From assembly GCF_036038375.1 (NCBI RefSeq), contig NZ_CP107935.1:372001-436000 (forward strand): 64,000 nucleotides of DNA, read 5' to 3'. The notes beneath the pieces were generated by a model. That model made no database searches and was not told the origin of the DNA. It worked only from the letters and a program-made list of their open reading frames with translations. Positions 51,787-61,529 of this stretch are shown here, in pieces. Position 1 is the stretch's first letter. Each line of letters opens with the position of its first letter. The stretch is from Streptomyces sp. NBC_00414 (GTDB lineage Bacteria > Actinomycetota > Actinomycetes > Streptomycetales > Streptomycetaceae). The translations under genes and the position numbers were made by a program.

Positions 51787-53100
51787 ATGTCAGCATCGGG
51801 CAGGACCCGAAGTGCGGCCGTGCCGCTCGCCCGGCGCCGCCTTCTTGCCGGGATGGCCGCGGGCGCGGCCACGCTCGCCGCAGGGGGCTGCGCTCGCGGA
51901 GACAGCACGTCGGCGCAGCCGGGGACCACGAGCATCTCCAACGACAACGCGACCTGGGACGACGGCTACCGGGCGGCCGGGCGTGAACTGGAGAAGATCA
52001 CCGGGTACGCGCTGCGGCCGCTGTCGAACCCCTCGGTGACGTCGTACCAGCAGGTCGTGCAGATGACGCTACAGACGTCGAAGGCCACCGACCTGGTCAA
52101 GTGGGCCTCTGGCTACCAGCTCAAGCGGCTGGCCCGGGCCGGCGGCCTCACGGATCTGTCGGGTGTGTGGCGGAAGTACCAGGCCAAGAAGTGGGTGCGC
52201 GGCGCCTCGCGGGACGCGGTGTCGTACCGGGGGAAGGTGTACGGCATCCCGCTGTACGAGTCGTACTACGTGCTCTTCTACAGCAAGCCGGTGTTCAAGA
52301 AACTCGGGCTGTCCGAGCCGAAGACCTGGGACGAGCTGCTGCACTGCGCCGAGGTCCTCAAGCGCAACAAGATCACGCCGTTCCTGGCCAGTCAGGTCGG
52401 CGGCTGGCCCGCGATCGAGTGGTTCCAGGAGCTGGTGACCAAGGTCGACCCGCGGTTCTACCAGAAACTGGTGACCGGGGAGGCCTCGTACACCGACGAC
52501 GCGGCCCGCGAGGCGATGGACATCTGGCACGACTTCATGCGCAAGGGCTGGATGACGTCGCCCGACTTCGACCAGGCGCGGGGCCCCGGGGCGCTGAAGG
52601 CCGGGACGGTCGGCATGTTCCTGCACGGCACCTGGCAGGCCCAGGGAATGACCGCGGCGGGCATGAAGCCGGGCGTGGACTACGGGGCGTTCATCCTGCC
52701 CACGGTGCGGTCCGCCACGCCGAAGAGTGTGATCGCCGAGTCGGGCGTCTTCACGGTGCCAGCCCGGGCCTCCTCGCACGACGCCGCCATGGCCAACGTC
52801 GGCCAGTGGCTTGCTCCGCCCGTCCAGCGGGTGTGGAGCGACTTCCTTCAGGACAGCTCCGCCAATCCGACGGTCCGGTCGGACAACCCGGTCGTGGCCG
52901 AGCTGCAGCGTGACGTCGCCAAGGAGCGCCGGATCCCGCTGATCCGCTACTGGGAGGCCAGCCCGCCGAGCCTCATCCAGGGCAACACCAACGACCTGGG
53001 CGGGTTCATGGCCGGGCAGACCTCGCCGGCGACCACGCTGCGCCGGATGCAGGAGCGTGCACAAGACGAATGGGCAGCCTGGAGGCGCGACGAGGCATGA
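51787..53100 (+). CDS. ABC transporter sugar-binding lipoprotein
   Basis: A 437-residue extracellular solute-binding protein (family 1) with a twin-arginine-containing lipoprotein signal (ARRRLLAGMAAGAATLAAGGC, lipidated Cys35). Characteristic SBP segments follow (AVSYRGKVYGIPLYESYYVLFYSKPVFKKLGLSEPKTWDELLHCAEVLKRN; GTVGMFLHGTWQAQGM). First gene of the plus arm; probably binds manno-oligosaccharides. The stop overlaps the first permease start (ATGA). Confidence 0.93.
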   Translation: MSASGRTRSAAVPLARRRLLAGMAAGAATLAAGGCARGDSTSAQPGTTSISNDNATWDDGYRAAGRELEKITGYALRPLSNPSVTSYQQVVQMTLQTSKATDLVKWASGYQLKRLARAGGLTDLSGVWRKYQAKKWVRGASRDAVSYRGKVYGIPLYESYYVLFYSKPVFKKLGLSEPKTWDELLHCAEVLKRNKITPFLASQVGGWPAIEWFQELVTKVDPRFYQKLVTGEASYTDDAAREAMDIWHDFMRKGWMTSPDFDQARGPGALKAGTVGMFLHGTWQAQGMTAAGMKPGVDYGAFILPTVRSATPKSVIAESGVFTVPARASSHDAAMANVGQWLAPPVQRVWSDFLQDSSANPTVRSDNPVVAELQRDVAKERRIPLIRYWEASPPSLIQGNTNDLGGFMAGQTSPATTLRRMQERAQDEWAAWRRDEA

Positions 53101-54053
53101 GCACTTCTACGACCGACCGACCCGCCACCGGCGGGAGCAGACGGACACCGCCCGTCGGCGGGGAACCGCGTCCCGCGCAGCGGCACGCCTGGATCAGCAC
53201 ACGCGAGCGCCTGGCGGCCGGGGGGTTCATGGCGCCGGCCGTGCTCCTGGTCTCGCTGTTCCTGCTCGCCCCGTTCGTGTGGACCATCCACCGCAGCTTC
53301 TTCGCCGACACCAGGACCTCCTCCTTCAGCTGGTTCGACAACTACACCCGGTTCGCCTCCGACCCGGCGCTGACCCGCTCGATCCAGAACACGCTGCTGT
53401 GGGTGGTGGGCACGGTCGTGCTCCCCTTCGTGCTCGGGCTGGCCATCGCCTGCATGACCGACGCCACCCGCTTCTCGCGCCTCGCCCGGCTGTGTGTCGT
53501 CCTTCCCTACGCGCTGTCGGGCTCCGCGGTGGCGGTGGTCTGGAACTTCATGCTCACCACCGACGGCGCCGTCAACCAGGTACTGACCACGGTGGGCCTG
53601 GACTCGTTCGCCCAGGGGTGGCTGCTGACCTGGCCGGGCAACACCCTCGTGATGATCCTCGCCAACGCCTGGCAGGCGACCGGTGTGGCCGTCATCCTCT
53701 TCCTGGTCGGACTGCAGTCCATCCCACCGGAGACCCTCGAAGCAGGCTCCCTGGACGGGGCGGGCAGCTGGCAGCAGTTCCGCCACATCGTCCTGCCGCA
53801 GCTCAGGCCCGTGTCGATCATCGTGATCGGCATGAGCCTGGTGAACGGCCTCAAGTCGTTCGACCTGATCTGGGTGCTCACCCAGGGCGGCCCGGGAAGG
53901 GCCACGGAGACCCTCGCGGTGTCCATGTACAACGAGACCTTCCTGGAGCTGCGGCCCGGCGCGGGAGCGGCGATCGCCGTCGTCCTGACCGTCATCGTCC
54001 TGGCGGCCTCCTGGCTCTACCTGCGCCGTCAGCTCGACGTGAAAGGCGAATGA
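53097..54053 (+). CDS. ABC sugar permease 1 (MalF-type)
   Basis: A 318-residue six-helix permease with the MalF-like EAA loop (EAGSLDGAGSWQQFRHIVLPQL). The ATG at 53097 overlaps the binding-protein stop. It pairs with the permease at 54050 to form the channel. The N-terminal ~40 residues are Pro/Arg/Thr-rich and cytosolic. Confidence 0.93.
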   Translation: MSTSTTDRPATGGSRRTPPVGGEPRPAQRHAWISTRERLAAGGFMAPAVLLVSLFLLAPFVWTIHRSFFADTRTSSFSWFDNYTRFASDPALTRSIQNTLLWVVGTVVLPFVLGLAIACMTDATRFSRLARLCVVLPYALSGSAVAVVWNFMLTTDGAVNQVLTTVGLDSFAQGWLLTWPGNTLVMILANAWQATGVAVILFLVGLQSIPPETLEAGSLDGAGSWQQFRHIVLPQLRPVSIIVIGMSLVNGLKSFDLIWVLTQGGPGRATETLAVSMYNETFLELRPGAGAAIAVVLTVIVLAASWLYLRRQLDVKGE

Positions 54054-54871
54054 CCATGTCCCTCGGCCGCGTCCTGCGCACCGGCACCGTCACGGTGCTC
54101 GCCCTGCTCTGGCTGGTCCCGACCTGGCTCCTGGTGGTCAACGCCCTGGTGCCGGCCGAAAGCTACTCGGGCAGCCCGCACTGGCTCCCGACGGAGTTCG
54201 GGCTGTTCGACAACATGTCCCAGGCCTGGGACCGGGCCAACCTCGGGCCGGCGTTCGGCAACAGTCTCCTGTACTCCGTCGTCAGCGCGCTGGCCTCCGC
54301 CGTGCTGGCCGCGGGCGCCGCCTTCGCCACGATCATCATGCCCGTGAAGCACCGGGCGCTGTGGTTCTGGGTGATCTACTCCGGCACTCTGCTGCCCCTC
54401 CAGGTCTTCATCCGCCCGCTGTTCCTGTCGTACGCGGAATCGTCCCTGTACGACACCCAGTTCGGGCTCGTCCTGATCTACACGGCGATCGCGATCCCCT
54501 TCGCGTTCTTCGTCATGCGCAACTACGCCCTCACCCTGCCGAAGGAGGTCGTGGAGGCCGCGCGCATGGACGGCGCGTCCTGGTGGCGGCTGTTCTGGCA
54601 GATCCATGTGCCGCTCACCCGGTCCGCCATGGTCGCCGTGTTCGTGTTCCAGTTCGTGGCCGTGTGGAACGACCTGATGTTCGGCATCACGCTGACCACG
54701 AGCCGCAACATCCGGCCGGTCATGGCCGCGCTCGCCGATCTGCAGGGCAACTACTCCAACGTCGGTCCCCCGGTCGTGCTGGCCGGCGCCCTCCTCGTCT
54801 CCCTGCCGACCCTGGTGCTGTTCTTCTCCGCACAGCGCTTCTTCATCAGCAGCCTCAAGATCCACCGCTGA
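54050..54871 (+). CDS. ABC sugar permease 2 (MalG-type)
   Basis: A 273-residue MalG-type permease with EAA loop EAARMDGASWWRLFWQIHVPL. The ATG at 54050 overlaps the first permease stop by 4 nt and has AAGG upstream. No ATPase gene is present in the locus. Streptomyces typically energise many such importers with one shared ATPase (MsiK), and that is the likely arrangement here. Confidence 0.93.
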   Translation: MTMSLGRVLRTGTVTVLALLWLVPTWLLVVNALVPAESYSGSPHWLPTEFGLFDNMSQAWDRANLGPAFGNSLLYSVVSALASAVLAAGAAFATIIMPVKHRALWFWVIYSGTLLPLQVFIRPLFLSYAESSLYDTQFGLVLIYTAIAIPFAFFVMRNYALTLPKEVVEAARMDGASWWRLFWQIHVPLTRSAMVAVFVFQFVAVWNDLMFGITLTTSRNIRPVMAALADLQGNYSNVGPPVVLAGALLVSLPTLVLFFSAQRFFISSLKIHR

Positions 54872-54915
54872 CGTCTGTACGCCGCCTCCTTCCTCCTCTT
54901 CGCGAAGGGTGAACC

Positions 54916-56139
54916 ATGCCGCGATCGCTGCTCCGCCGTGCCACCGTGACCACCGTCTGCGCGGGCCTGCTCTGGACCGCCGTCCCCGCCCATGCCGGGT
55001 CCGCTCACCCCGTCCGGCCCCACCCCGTCCCGCAGTCCCTGTGGGCCGACCGCGCCACCGACGCCTACCGGTCCCTGCAGACCCATCTCTACGAGGGCGC
55101 GGACCAGCACGGTCTGTACCTGGAGCACACGCCGCGGCAGGCGGCCGACCCGGCGCACTCCTACCTGTGGCCGTTCCGCGAGGCCGCGGCGGCGGCCGTC
55201 GACATGCAGGAACTCCCACGCGTCGGAGGGGACTTCCGCCAGGACGCGGCGGAGCGCTTCGACACGGTCGAGCTGTACTTCGCCGGCGGCGACCGACCGG
55301 GCTACCAGTCGTATCTGCCCGCGCCGCTCGGTTCGGGCGGCGACGTCTACTACGACGACAACGCCGTGGTCGCCCTGAGCCAGCTCGACCAGTACGAATC
55401 CACCGGCGACCGCACGTTCCTGCGACGGGCCGAGCAGGTCATACCGGTCGTCACCCGCGCCTGGGACGGCGACACCGCCAAGGCTTGTCCGGGCGGCATG
55501 GACTGGGTCGACTCCCCCAACAACAACGTCCGGGCCACCAACGTCACCTCGCTCTCGGCGCAGCTCGCCGCCCGCCTCTACGAGCACACCCACAAGCGCG
55601 CCTATCTCGAAAAGGCCGAGCAGTGGTACGGCTGGGTGTCCTCGTGCATGCGCAAGGCTCCGGGGCTGTACGTCAACGACCGGGGCGACGACGGCTCCAC
55701 CAACGAGACGCTGTGGACGTACAACTCGGGCGCCATGATCGGCACGGCCACCGCGCTCTACCGTGGAACCGGCAAGGCAGGCTGGCTGACCAAGGCCGTC
55801 ACCGACGCCGACGCCTCTCTCGCGTACTGGGGGCAGGGCACCCGTCTGCACGACCAGCCGGCCGTGTTCAACGCCTTCTACTTCAAGGACCTGCTCGACC
55901 TGGACGCCGTCCGCCCCGACTCCGCCTACCGGCAGGCCATGAGCGGCTACGCGGACAGCACGTACAGGACCAACAGGGACAGCTCCACCGGACTGTTCCG
56001 CTTCCAGCCGTCGAACGGCGGCGACTACGACCCGCAGGCACCGGCCGCGACCCTCAACCAGTCGGCCATGGTGCAGATCTTCGCCACCTTGGCCCGGGGC
56101 GACCAGCGCGGTCACGGCGACGGCCACGGGCCGAACTAG
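54916..56139 (+). CDS. secreted GH76 endo-alpha-1,6-mannanase
   Basis: A 407-residue protein with a signal peptide (to about AHA, residue 27) and a GH76 (alpha/alpha)6 domain. The paired catalytic aspartates are in VYYDDNAV (Asp147, Asp148), with SYLWPFREAAAAAVDM and the NETLWTYNSGAMIGTATALY segment. It cleaves internal alpha-1,6-mannosidic bonds of fungal or mycobacterial-type mannans, supplying oligomers for the ABC importer encoded upstream. The C-terminal tail is Gly/His-rich. Confidence 0.93.
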   Translation: MPRSLLRRATVTTVCAGLLWTAVPAHAGSAHPVRPHPVPQSLWADRATDAYRSLQTHLYEGADQHGLYLEHTPRQAADPAHSYLWPFREAAAAAVDMQELPRVGGDFRQDAAERFDTVELYFAGGDRPGYQSYLPAPLGSGGDVYYDDNAVVALSQLDQYESTGDRTFLRRAEQVIPVVTRAWDGDTAKACPGGMDWVDSPNNNVRATNVTSLSAQLAARLYEHTHKRAYLEKAEQWYGWVSSCMRKAPGLYVNDRGDDGSTNETLWTYNSGAMIGTATALYRGTGKAGWLTKAVTDADASLAYWGQGTRLHDQPAVFNAFYFKDLLDLDAVRPDSAYRQAMSGYADSTYRTNRDSSTGLFRFQPSNGGDYDPQAPAATLNQSAMVQIFATLARGDQRGHGDGHGPN

Positions 56140-56229
56140 GGTCGCCGTCCCGCAGCAGTAGCGAGCCGCACCCGGCCCCGTACCGCCCACTCCTGACCCT
56201 GACTCCGACACGAAGGACGATCACGCACC

Positions 56230-59200
56230 ATGCCCAAGCCACCGCTGACCCGGCCGTCCTGGTGGGACTCCGACATCGCGCGCGACATCCTGCGCGACCG
56301 CGTGGTCACCACCACCGTCGGCGTGGGTGACCTGCAGGTACGCCTGTCGGGTGAACCCCTGCTGCGCCACGACGGCTCCGGCGGACTGCTGCAGTCCATC
56401 CGGGTGCGGCTGCACCGCGAGGGCGCGGCGGCCGGCACCGGGGCGCCGCGTGTCACGAGGGTCCGGGTCACCACCGGCGGTGGCACACCGGTCCGCAGCG
56501 AACTCCTCTCCGGCCCCGGGACGGACCTCCGCGTCCTGGTGCCGGAGGTGGACGCGCCGACTCCCCTGCGGATCGAACTCCCCGACCTGGCCGAAGGCAC
56601 CTGGCTCGACTTCGAGGCCCGCCCGCAGCGCCACTGGACGCTGCACCTGGTGCAGCACTCCCACCTCGACATCGGCTACACCGATCCGCAGGGCCGGGTC
56701 ATGGCCGAGTCCCGCGCCTACCTCGACTCGCTCCTCGAACTGTGCCGGGACACCGACGACTGGCCGGAGCCCGCCCGGTTCCGCTGGGCCGTCGAAGGGT
56801 TCCACTCCTTCCAGGACTGGAGCGCCAACAGGCCCGCGCGCCAGGTCGGGAACTTCCTGGACCGGGTGCGCGAGGGACGCGTCGAGCTGACGGCGATGCC
56901 GTTCAACCTCCATACGGAGACCTGTTCCACGGACGAACTGCACGAACTCCTGCGGCCGATCACGGAGTTGCGCGACCGCCACGGCATCGACATCACCACG
57001 GCCATGCAGACCGACGTGCCCGGGCAGGTGGTCGGCCTGCCCGACGTCCTGGCGGACAACGGCATCCGCTACCTGTCCGTCGCGCACAACTGGGCCGGAC
57101 GGGCCGTACCGCACCTCGTCGGCGGGGCACACCTGCCGCGGCTGTTCCGCTGGCAGACGCCCAGCGGCAACAACGTCCTGGTGTGGCGTACGGACACACC
57201 GCACGGTCTGGCGTACATGGAGGGCTCGATCCTCGGTTTCGACGAGTCCTACGACAGTGTCGACGACCTGTTGCCCGCCTACCTCTCCGCCCTGGCCCGG
57301 TTCCCCCATCCGCACGAGGGCCGCGGGATTCCCGGCTTCCCCGTACTCGACCAGACCTCCGCGGCCATCGCCGACGTCGACCCCTATCCGTGGGACGTCC
57401 TGCACCTGCGCGTGCTGGGCAAGTTCGCGGACAACGGCCCGCCGCGCCGGATCATCTCCGACACGGTGCGCCGCTGGAACGAGCAGTGGGCCTACCCGCA
57501 GCTGCGGGCCTCCCGCAACGAGGACTTCTTCGCCGACGCCGAGCAGCGCGTCGGGGACCGCCTGGAGACCTACCGGGGCGACTGGAGCGACTGGTGGGTC
57601 GACGGGGTCGGCGCCGGAGCGGTCCCCCTCGCCGCCACGCGCCGCGGTCAGGCGGCGCTCGCCGAGGCCCAGACCGTGGCCGGGTACGCGCACCTGCTGG
57701 GCGTACCCGGCAGCACGGCGGTCACGGCGAAGGCGCCGGCCGTCTACCGGTTGGCTTCGCTGTTCAACGAGCACACCTGGGGTGCCGGTGATCCGTGGAC
57801 GCACGGGGATCACGGTCACGGGTCCGGGGAGCAGCAGTGGCACTGGAAGTACTCGCAGGCCATGCGTGCCCATGACGACGCGGAGACGCTCCTGGACGCC
57901 GCGTCCGCGCTGCTCGGGGAGGCGTTCGCCGCGCCCGCCGACGCGCTGGCGTCCTTCCACGTCGTCAACACGTGCAGTTGGCCGCGGACGGAGACGGCAC
58001 GGCTGTTCCTGCCGGAGAGCACGGTCGCGCTGAGCGACGCGGTCCAGGTCCTGGACGCCCGCACCGGTGCCTCCCTGCCGTTCGTGGAGGAGGCCCAGAG
58101 CAACGACCGCCACCGGGCGGCCGGCCGGTTCCTGCACGTGCCCGTCGCCGACGTACCGGCCTGCGGCTCGCTGCGCCTGGACATCGTCCCCGGCACCGCC
58201 TCTGACCCCGCGCCGGGGGACGACGACCGAGCGGGTACGTCCCTGGCGGACACGTCCGCGGATCCGGTCGTCCTGGAGAACGACCACCTGCGGGTCACCG
58301 TCGACCTGCGCGAGGCGTGCATCGGCTCCGTCGTCGACAAGCGCACCGGACGCGAACTGGTCCGGCAGGACGCCGTCATCGGCTTCAACGGCTATGTGTA
58401 CGACGAGTACGCCACGGCCGGCGCGTTCAACCACCAGTCCAGCAAGACGGTCGCCGACGACTCGATGCACCTGCTCGCCTCGCGCAGCACGGCGCCGCCC
58501 GCGGCACTCGTCGACCGCACCTCGGACTCCACCGGCCAGACCCTCGTCTACGAGTGTGCCCCGGCCGGAACGCGCCGGCTCCGGGTGACCGTGCGCCTGC
58601 CGCACGACGCGGCCCGTATCGACGTGGAGAACCGCATCGACAAGACGGCGACGCTCACCAAGGAGAGCGCCTTCTTCGCCTTCCCGTTCGCCCTGGACCA
58701 CCCCACCGTGCGTACGGAGGCCACCGGCGGCGTGCTCGGCACCGACCGGGAGACCGTGCCGGGGTCCGCCACCCACATGCGCGCGATCCGCCGCTGGATC
58801 AGCCTGAGCGACGCGACCCACCACGCCGCCCTGGCGACGGCCGACGCCCCGCTCGTGCAGCTCGGCGGTATCGCGGTCCCGTACGCGCCCTATCCGCAGT
58901 CGCTGCCGCAGGAGGAGCCGGGCACGGTCTTCTCCTGGGTGCACAACAACATCTGGGACACGAACTTCCCCTCCCAGCAGGCGTTCCACCACACGTTCCG
59001 CTACAGCGTCGCCTTCGCCGGGGCCGACGACAACTTCGAAGGGTTCGGCGAGCAACTGGCCGTGCGCACCGCGGCCGTCACCAGCCATCCTCTGGTACCG
59101 GTCCGCGCCCGCGCCGGAGTCCGCGTCGGAGCCGAGGCCGAACTTCCGCCGCAGACAAGGTTCCTGACCCTGGACGACCCCCGGGTACGGCTCGTCGGGC

Positions 59201-59430
59201 TCACCGTCCCCGGTGAGGGACAGCTCATGATCCGCCTGCAGTCCCTGGCGGACGCTCCGGTCACCTGCCGCGTCACCGCCCCGCTCGCCGTCGGGCGGGC
59301 GTTCCGCACCAACTACCTCGGCCTGGCCCCGCGCCCCATCGACGTGGAACCGGAGGGAACCGTCCCGGTCACCGTGCCGGCACTCGGAACGGCGGCGGTC
59401 GTCCTCCACCTGCACCCGTCCGCCGAGTGA
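56230..59430 (+). CDS. GH38 alpha-mannosidase
   Basis: A 1066-residue retaining alpha-mannosidase. The metal site HSHLDIGYTDP begins the catalytic domain (His145, Asp147), followed by a long GH38 middle and C-terminal beta domains (typical ~1000 residues). There is no signal peptide, so cytoplasmic. It would release mannose from alpha-1,2/1,3/1,6 branches of imported oligosaccharides, complementing GH125 (alpha-1,6). Last gene of the plus arm, 90 bp after GH76. Confidence 0.95.
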   Translation: MPKPPLTRPSWWDSDIARDILRDRVVTTTVGVGDLQVRLSGEPLLRHDGSGGLLQSIRVRLHREGAAAGTGAPRVTRVRVTTGGGTPVRSELLSGPGTDLRVLVPEVDAPTPLRIELPDLAEGTWLDFEARPQRHWTLHLVQHSHLDIGYTDPQGRVMAESRAYLDSLLELCRDTDDWPEPARFRWAVEGFHSFQDWSANRPARQVGNFLDRVREGRVELTAMPFNLHTETCSTDELHELLRPITELRDRHGIDITTAMQTDVPGQVVGLPDVLADNGIRYLSVAHNWAGRAVPHLVGGAHLPRLFRWQTPSGNNVLVWRTDTPHGLAYMEGSILGFDESYDSVDDLLPAYLSALARFPHPHEGRGIPGFPVLDQTSAAIADVDPYPWDVLHLRVLGKFADNGPPRRIISDTVRRWNEQWAYPQLRASRNEDFFADAEQRVGDRLETYRGDWSDWWVDGVGAGAVPLAATRRGQAALAEAQTVAGYAHLLGVPGSTAVTAKAPAVYRLASLFNEHTWGAGDPWTHGDHGHGSGEQQWHWKYSQAMRAHDDAETLLDAASALLGEAFAAPADALASFHVVNTCSWPRTETARLFLPESTVALSDAVQVLDARTGASLPFVEEAQSNDRHRAAGRFLHVPVADVPACGSLRLDIVPGTASDPAPGDDDRAGTSLADTSADPVVLENDHLRVTVDLREACIGSVVDKRTGRELVRQDAVIGFNGYVYDEYATAGAFNHQSSKTVADDSMHLLASRSTAPPAALVDRTSDSTGQTLVYECAPAGTRRLRVTVRLPHDAARIDVENRIDKTATLTKESAFFAFPFALDHPTVRTEATGGVLGTDRETVPGSATHMRAIRRWISLSDATHHAALATADAPLVQLGGIAVPYAPYPQSLPQEEPGTVFSWVHNNIWDTNFPSQQAFHHTFRYSVAFAGADDNFEGFGEQLAVRTAAVTSHPLVPVRARAGVRVGAEAELPPQTRFLTLDDPRVRLVGLTVPGEGQLMIRLQSLADAPVTCRVTAPLAVGRAFRTNYLGLAPRPIDVEPEGTVPVTVPALGTAAVVLHLHPSAE

Positions 59431-59524
59431 CGCCGAGTGACGCCGACGGGAGGCCGTACAGGTAGCGGAGAGTTGCGCCGGCGGAAACGGGCGCGGCAGG
59501 GGATTGCCTGGGTCGCGGGGCCGG

Positions 59525-60349
59525 TCAGGCGGTGGCCTTCTCGTGTGTCTCGCGCTTCCAGAAGCCGGAGAAGGTGATGCGTGACTTCGGCAGCCCCGAG
59601 CGGTGCAGGTGCCGTCTGCCCTCGGTGGCCAGTGTCGACTCCCCCACGACGAAGGCGTAACCCGCCGGACCGGCCGGCACGTGCCGGCGCAGCTCCGCGA
59701 GTGCGGCGGCGCCGGGAACCGCGAACGGGTCGTCGCGCACCACCCAGGTGATGCTCATTCCGTCCGGGGCGTCCAGGTCGCGGCGGTCGCCCGCGGTCGG
59801 GATCTCCTGGATGACCCGGCCGACCGCTTCACGCGGGAGGGAGCGCAGGATGCCGGCCGTCGCGGGCAGACCACTCTCGTCGGCGACGAGCAGTACCTCG
59901 GAGGCGTCGTCGGGGCAGTCGAACAGCAATCCCTGGTCGAGGAGGGCGAGTTCTTCGCCGGGGGTCACCCCGCAGGCCCAGATCGCCGCGGCGCCCTCCG
60001 GATCACCGCCCGGACCGCAGTGCACGACGAAGTCGATGTCGAGTTCCGCCGTGTCCGGACGGAAGTCCGCCACGGTGTAGTTCGCGCAGTGCGCCCGCTC
60101 CTCCTCCGGTACGGCGAGGAACGGCTTCCACCAGGTCGGCCCGGAGATCTCCGGGAGGACGAACTCCTGTTGGTGCGGTTTGCGCAGGAACAGCCGAAAC
60201 CACTGGTCGTAGCCCTGCCACGGGAACGAGGAGAGGTCCGGCCCGGTCACCGTGACCCGCTGCATCGAGGACGTGTAGCGCTCACTGCGCACGACGTGAC
60301 AATGGAACAGCCGGGGCTGCCGGGGCATCAACTTCGGGGTCTTCGACAC
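59525..60349 (-). CDS. siderophore-interacting protein (FAD-binding ferric reductase)
   Basis: A 274-residue SIP-family protein: RVTVTGPDLSSF near the N terminus, the FAD region YTVADFRPDTAELDIDFVVHCGPGGDPEGAAAIWACGVTPGEELALLDQG, and a C-terminal NAD(P)-binding-like part. These enzymes reduce ferric siderophores in the cytoplasm to free iron. It starts at GTG 60349 or possibly ATG 60328. An iron-box-like element ends 5 bp upstream of the GTG, which argues for DmdR/IdeR-type iron repression. Confidence 0.92.
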   Translation of the reverse strand: MSKTPKLMPRQPRLFHCHVVRSERYTSSMQRVTVTGPDLSSFPWQGYDQWFRLFLRKPHQQEFVLPEISGPTWWKPFLAVPEEERAHCANYTVADFRPDTAELDIDFVVHCGPGGDPEGAAAIWACGVTPGEELALLDQGLLFDCPDDASEVLLVADESGLPATAGILRSLPREAVGRVIQEIPTAGDRRDLDAPDGMSITWVVRDDPFAVPGAAALAELRRHVPAGPAGYAFVVGESTLATEGRRHLHRSGLPKSRITFSGFWKRETHEKATA

Positions 60350-60353
60350 CTGG

Positions 60354-60372
60354 TAAGGGTAGCCTCAGCTTA
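60354..60372. promoter_or_regulatory. iron-box-like (DmdR/IdeR) operator
   Basis: TAAGGGTAGCCTCAGCTTA. Its reverse complement matches the 19-bp IdeR/DmdR consensus (TTAGGTTAGGCTCACCTAA) at about 13 of 19 positions, located directly at the start of the siderophore-interacting gene. Confidence 0.6.
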
Positions 60373-60390
60373 CTTGGATGCCAATCCTGG

Positions 60391-60425
60391 CCTCATGCCT
60401 CATGCCTCATGCCTCATGCCTCATG
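60391..60425. repeat. heptanucleotide repeat (CCTCATG)x5
   Basis: Five perfect CCTCATG copies between the iron-regulated SIP gene and the DenD-like gene, followed by degenerate CTGATGACCTC/CTGACCTC copies. It lies 81 bp before the dehydrogenase ATG. Confidence 0.9.
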
Positions 60426-60506
60426 TCTGATGACCTCCTGACCTCATAGCCTCGTACGACGGCGAGTGCGAGGCCCGGCCGGCTCACGCAGCACGAGGAG
60501 GACCCC

Positions 60507-61529
60507 ATGAGGATCGTCATCACCGGTGGCTTCGGCTTCCTGGGACAACAGGTCACCGACGTCCTGCTCGCACGGCGGACCTTGTGCGGGGCGCCCGTCG
60601 ACGGGCTGCTGATCGTCGACCGGCACGTGCCGACCGCGGCGCCGGTGGCGGACCATCCGCTGGTGGACGTCGTCCAGGGCGATGTGAGCGAGCGCCTGGA
60701 CGACATCTTCAGGCAGCCCGTGGACACCCTCATCCACCTCGCGTCGGCCGTATCGGCCGAGTGCGAGAGCGACTTCGACCTGGGGATGTCGGCCAACCTG
60801 GACACGACACGCGCGTTGCTCGACGCCGCCCGCGCACAGTCGGCCGCCGGCGGGCCGACACCCCGGGTCGTGTTCTCCAGCAGTGTCGCGGTGTACGGCT
60901 CCGACCCGGCGGCACCCCTGCCGCCCGTGGTCGACGAGTGGACGCTGCCGACGCCGCAGTCGAGTTACGGAGCGCAGAAGCGCGTCTGTGAGCAGTTGAT
61001 CGCCGAATACACGCGCCGGGGCTTCATCGACGGACGCGTGGCGCGCCTCATGACCGTCGCGGTTCGGGCGGGCGCACCGAACGCGGCCGCCTCCGGCTTT
61101 CTGTCCGGCATCATCCGCGAGCCCCTGTCCGGGCTCCCGGCCGTCTGCCCGGTCGATCCCGGCCTGCAGGTCGCGCTGGCCTCACCGCGGCGCACCGTCG
61201 AGGGCATCCTCCGCATCACCGAGGCCGGACGCGACAGGGGCCCCGGGTCCCTCGAAGGCGGGCTTCCGGTCAATCTGCCGGCGCTCACGGTCACGGTCGC
61301 CGAGATGCTCGACGCGCTGCGCCGGGTGGCCGGCGACGCCGTCGCCGACCTGGTGACCGTCGCGCCCGATCCCGCCATTGAGGCGATCGTCGGTTCATGG
61401 CCCGCCTCGTTCGACAACGCACGCGCCGCGGCGCTCGGCCTGCGCCCCGACGATGGCTTCGAGTCGATCGTCACGGCGTACATCAAGGACCACCCCGACG
61501 CCGTCACCGTCGGAACGAGCCGTCCCTGA
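60507..61529 (+). CDS. NAD-dependent epimerase/dehydratase (DenD-like D-erythronate dehydrogenase)
   Basis: A 340-residue extended SDR. The NAD motif is GGFGFLG (7-13), and the catalytic set includes SSSVAVYG and Tyr-x-x-x-Lys (YGAQK). Features shared with DenD (LtnD-type) enzymes, such as FSSSVAVYGSDPAAPLPPVVDEWTLPTPQSSYGAQKRVCEQL and ARLMTVAVRAGAPNAAASGFLSG, suggest an oxidoreductase on four-carbon sugar acids. GAGGA lies upstream of the ATG at 60507. Confidence 0.88.
   Translation: MRIVITGGFGFLGQQVTDVLLARRTLCGAPVDGLLIVDRHVPTAAPVADHPLVDVVQGDVSERLDDIFRQPVDTLIHLASAVSAECESDFDLGMSANLDTTRALLDAARAQSAAGGPTPRVVFSSSVAVYGSDPAAPLPPVVDEWTLPTPQSSYGAQKRVCEQLIAEYTRRGFIDGRVARLMTVAVRAGAPNAAASGFLSGIIREPLSGLPAVCPVDPGLQVALASPRRTVEGILRITEAGRDRGPGSLEGGLPVNLPALTVTVAEMLDALRRVAGDAVADLVTVAPDPAIEAIVGSWPASFDNARAAALGLRPDDGFESIVTAYIKDHPDAVTVGTSRP

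Noticed and set aside
49887-51986. 699-codon plus-strand frame
   Set aside because: Shadow of the phosphomannose isomerase gene that also runs through the promoter with its operators.
56221-59415. 1064-codon minus-strand frame
   Set aside because: Antisense of the GH38 mannosidase gene, composition typical of high-GC shadow frames.
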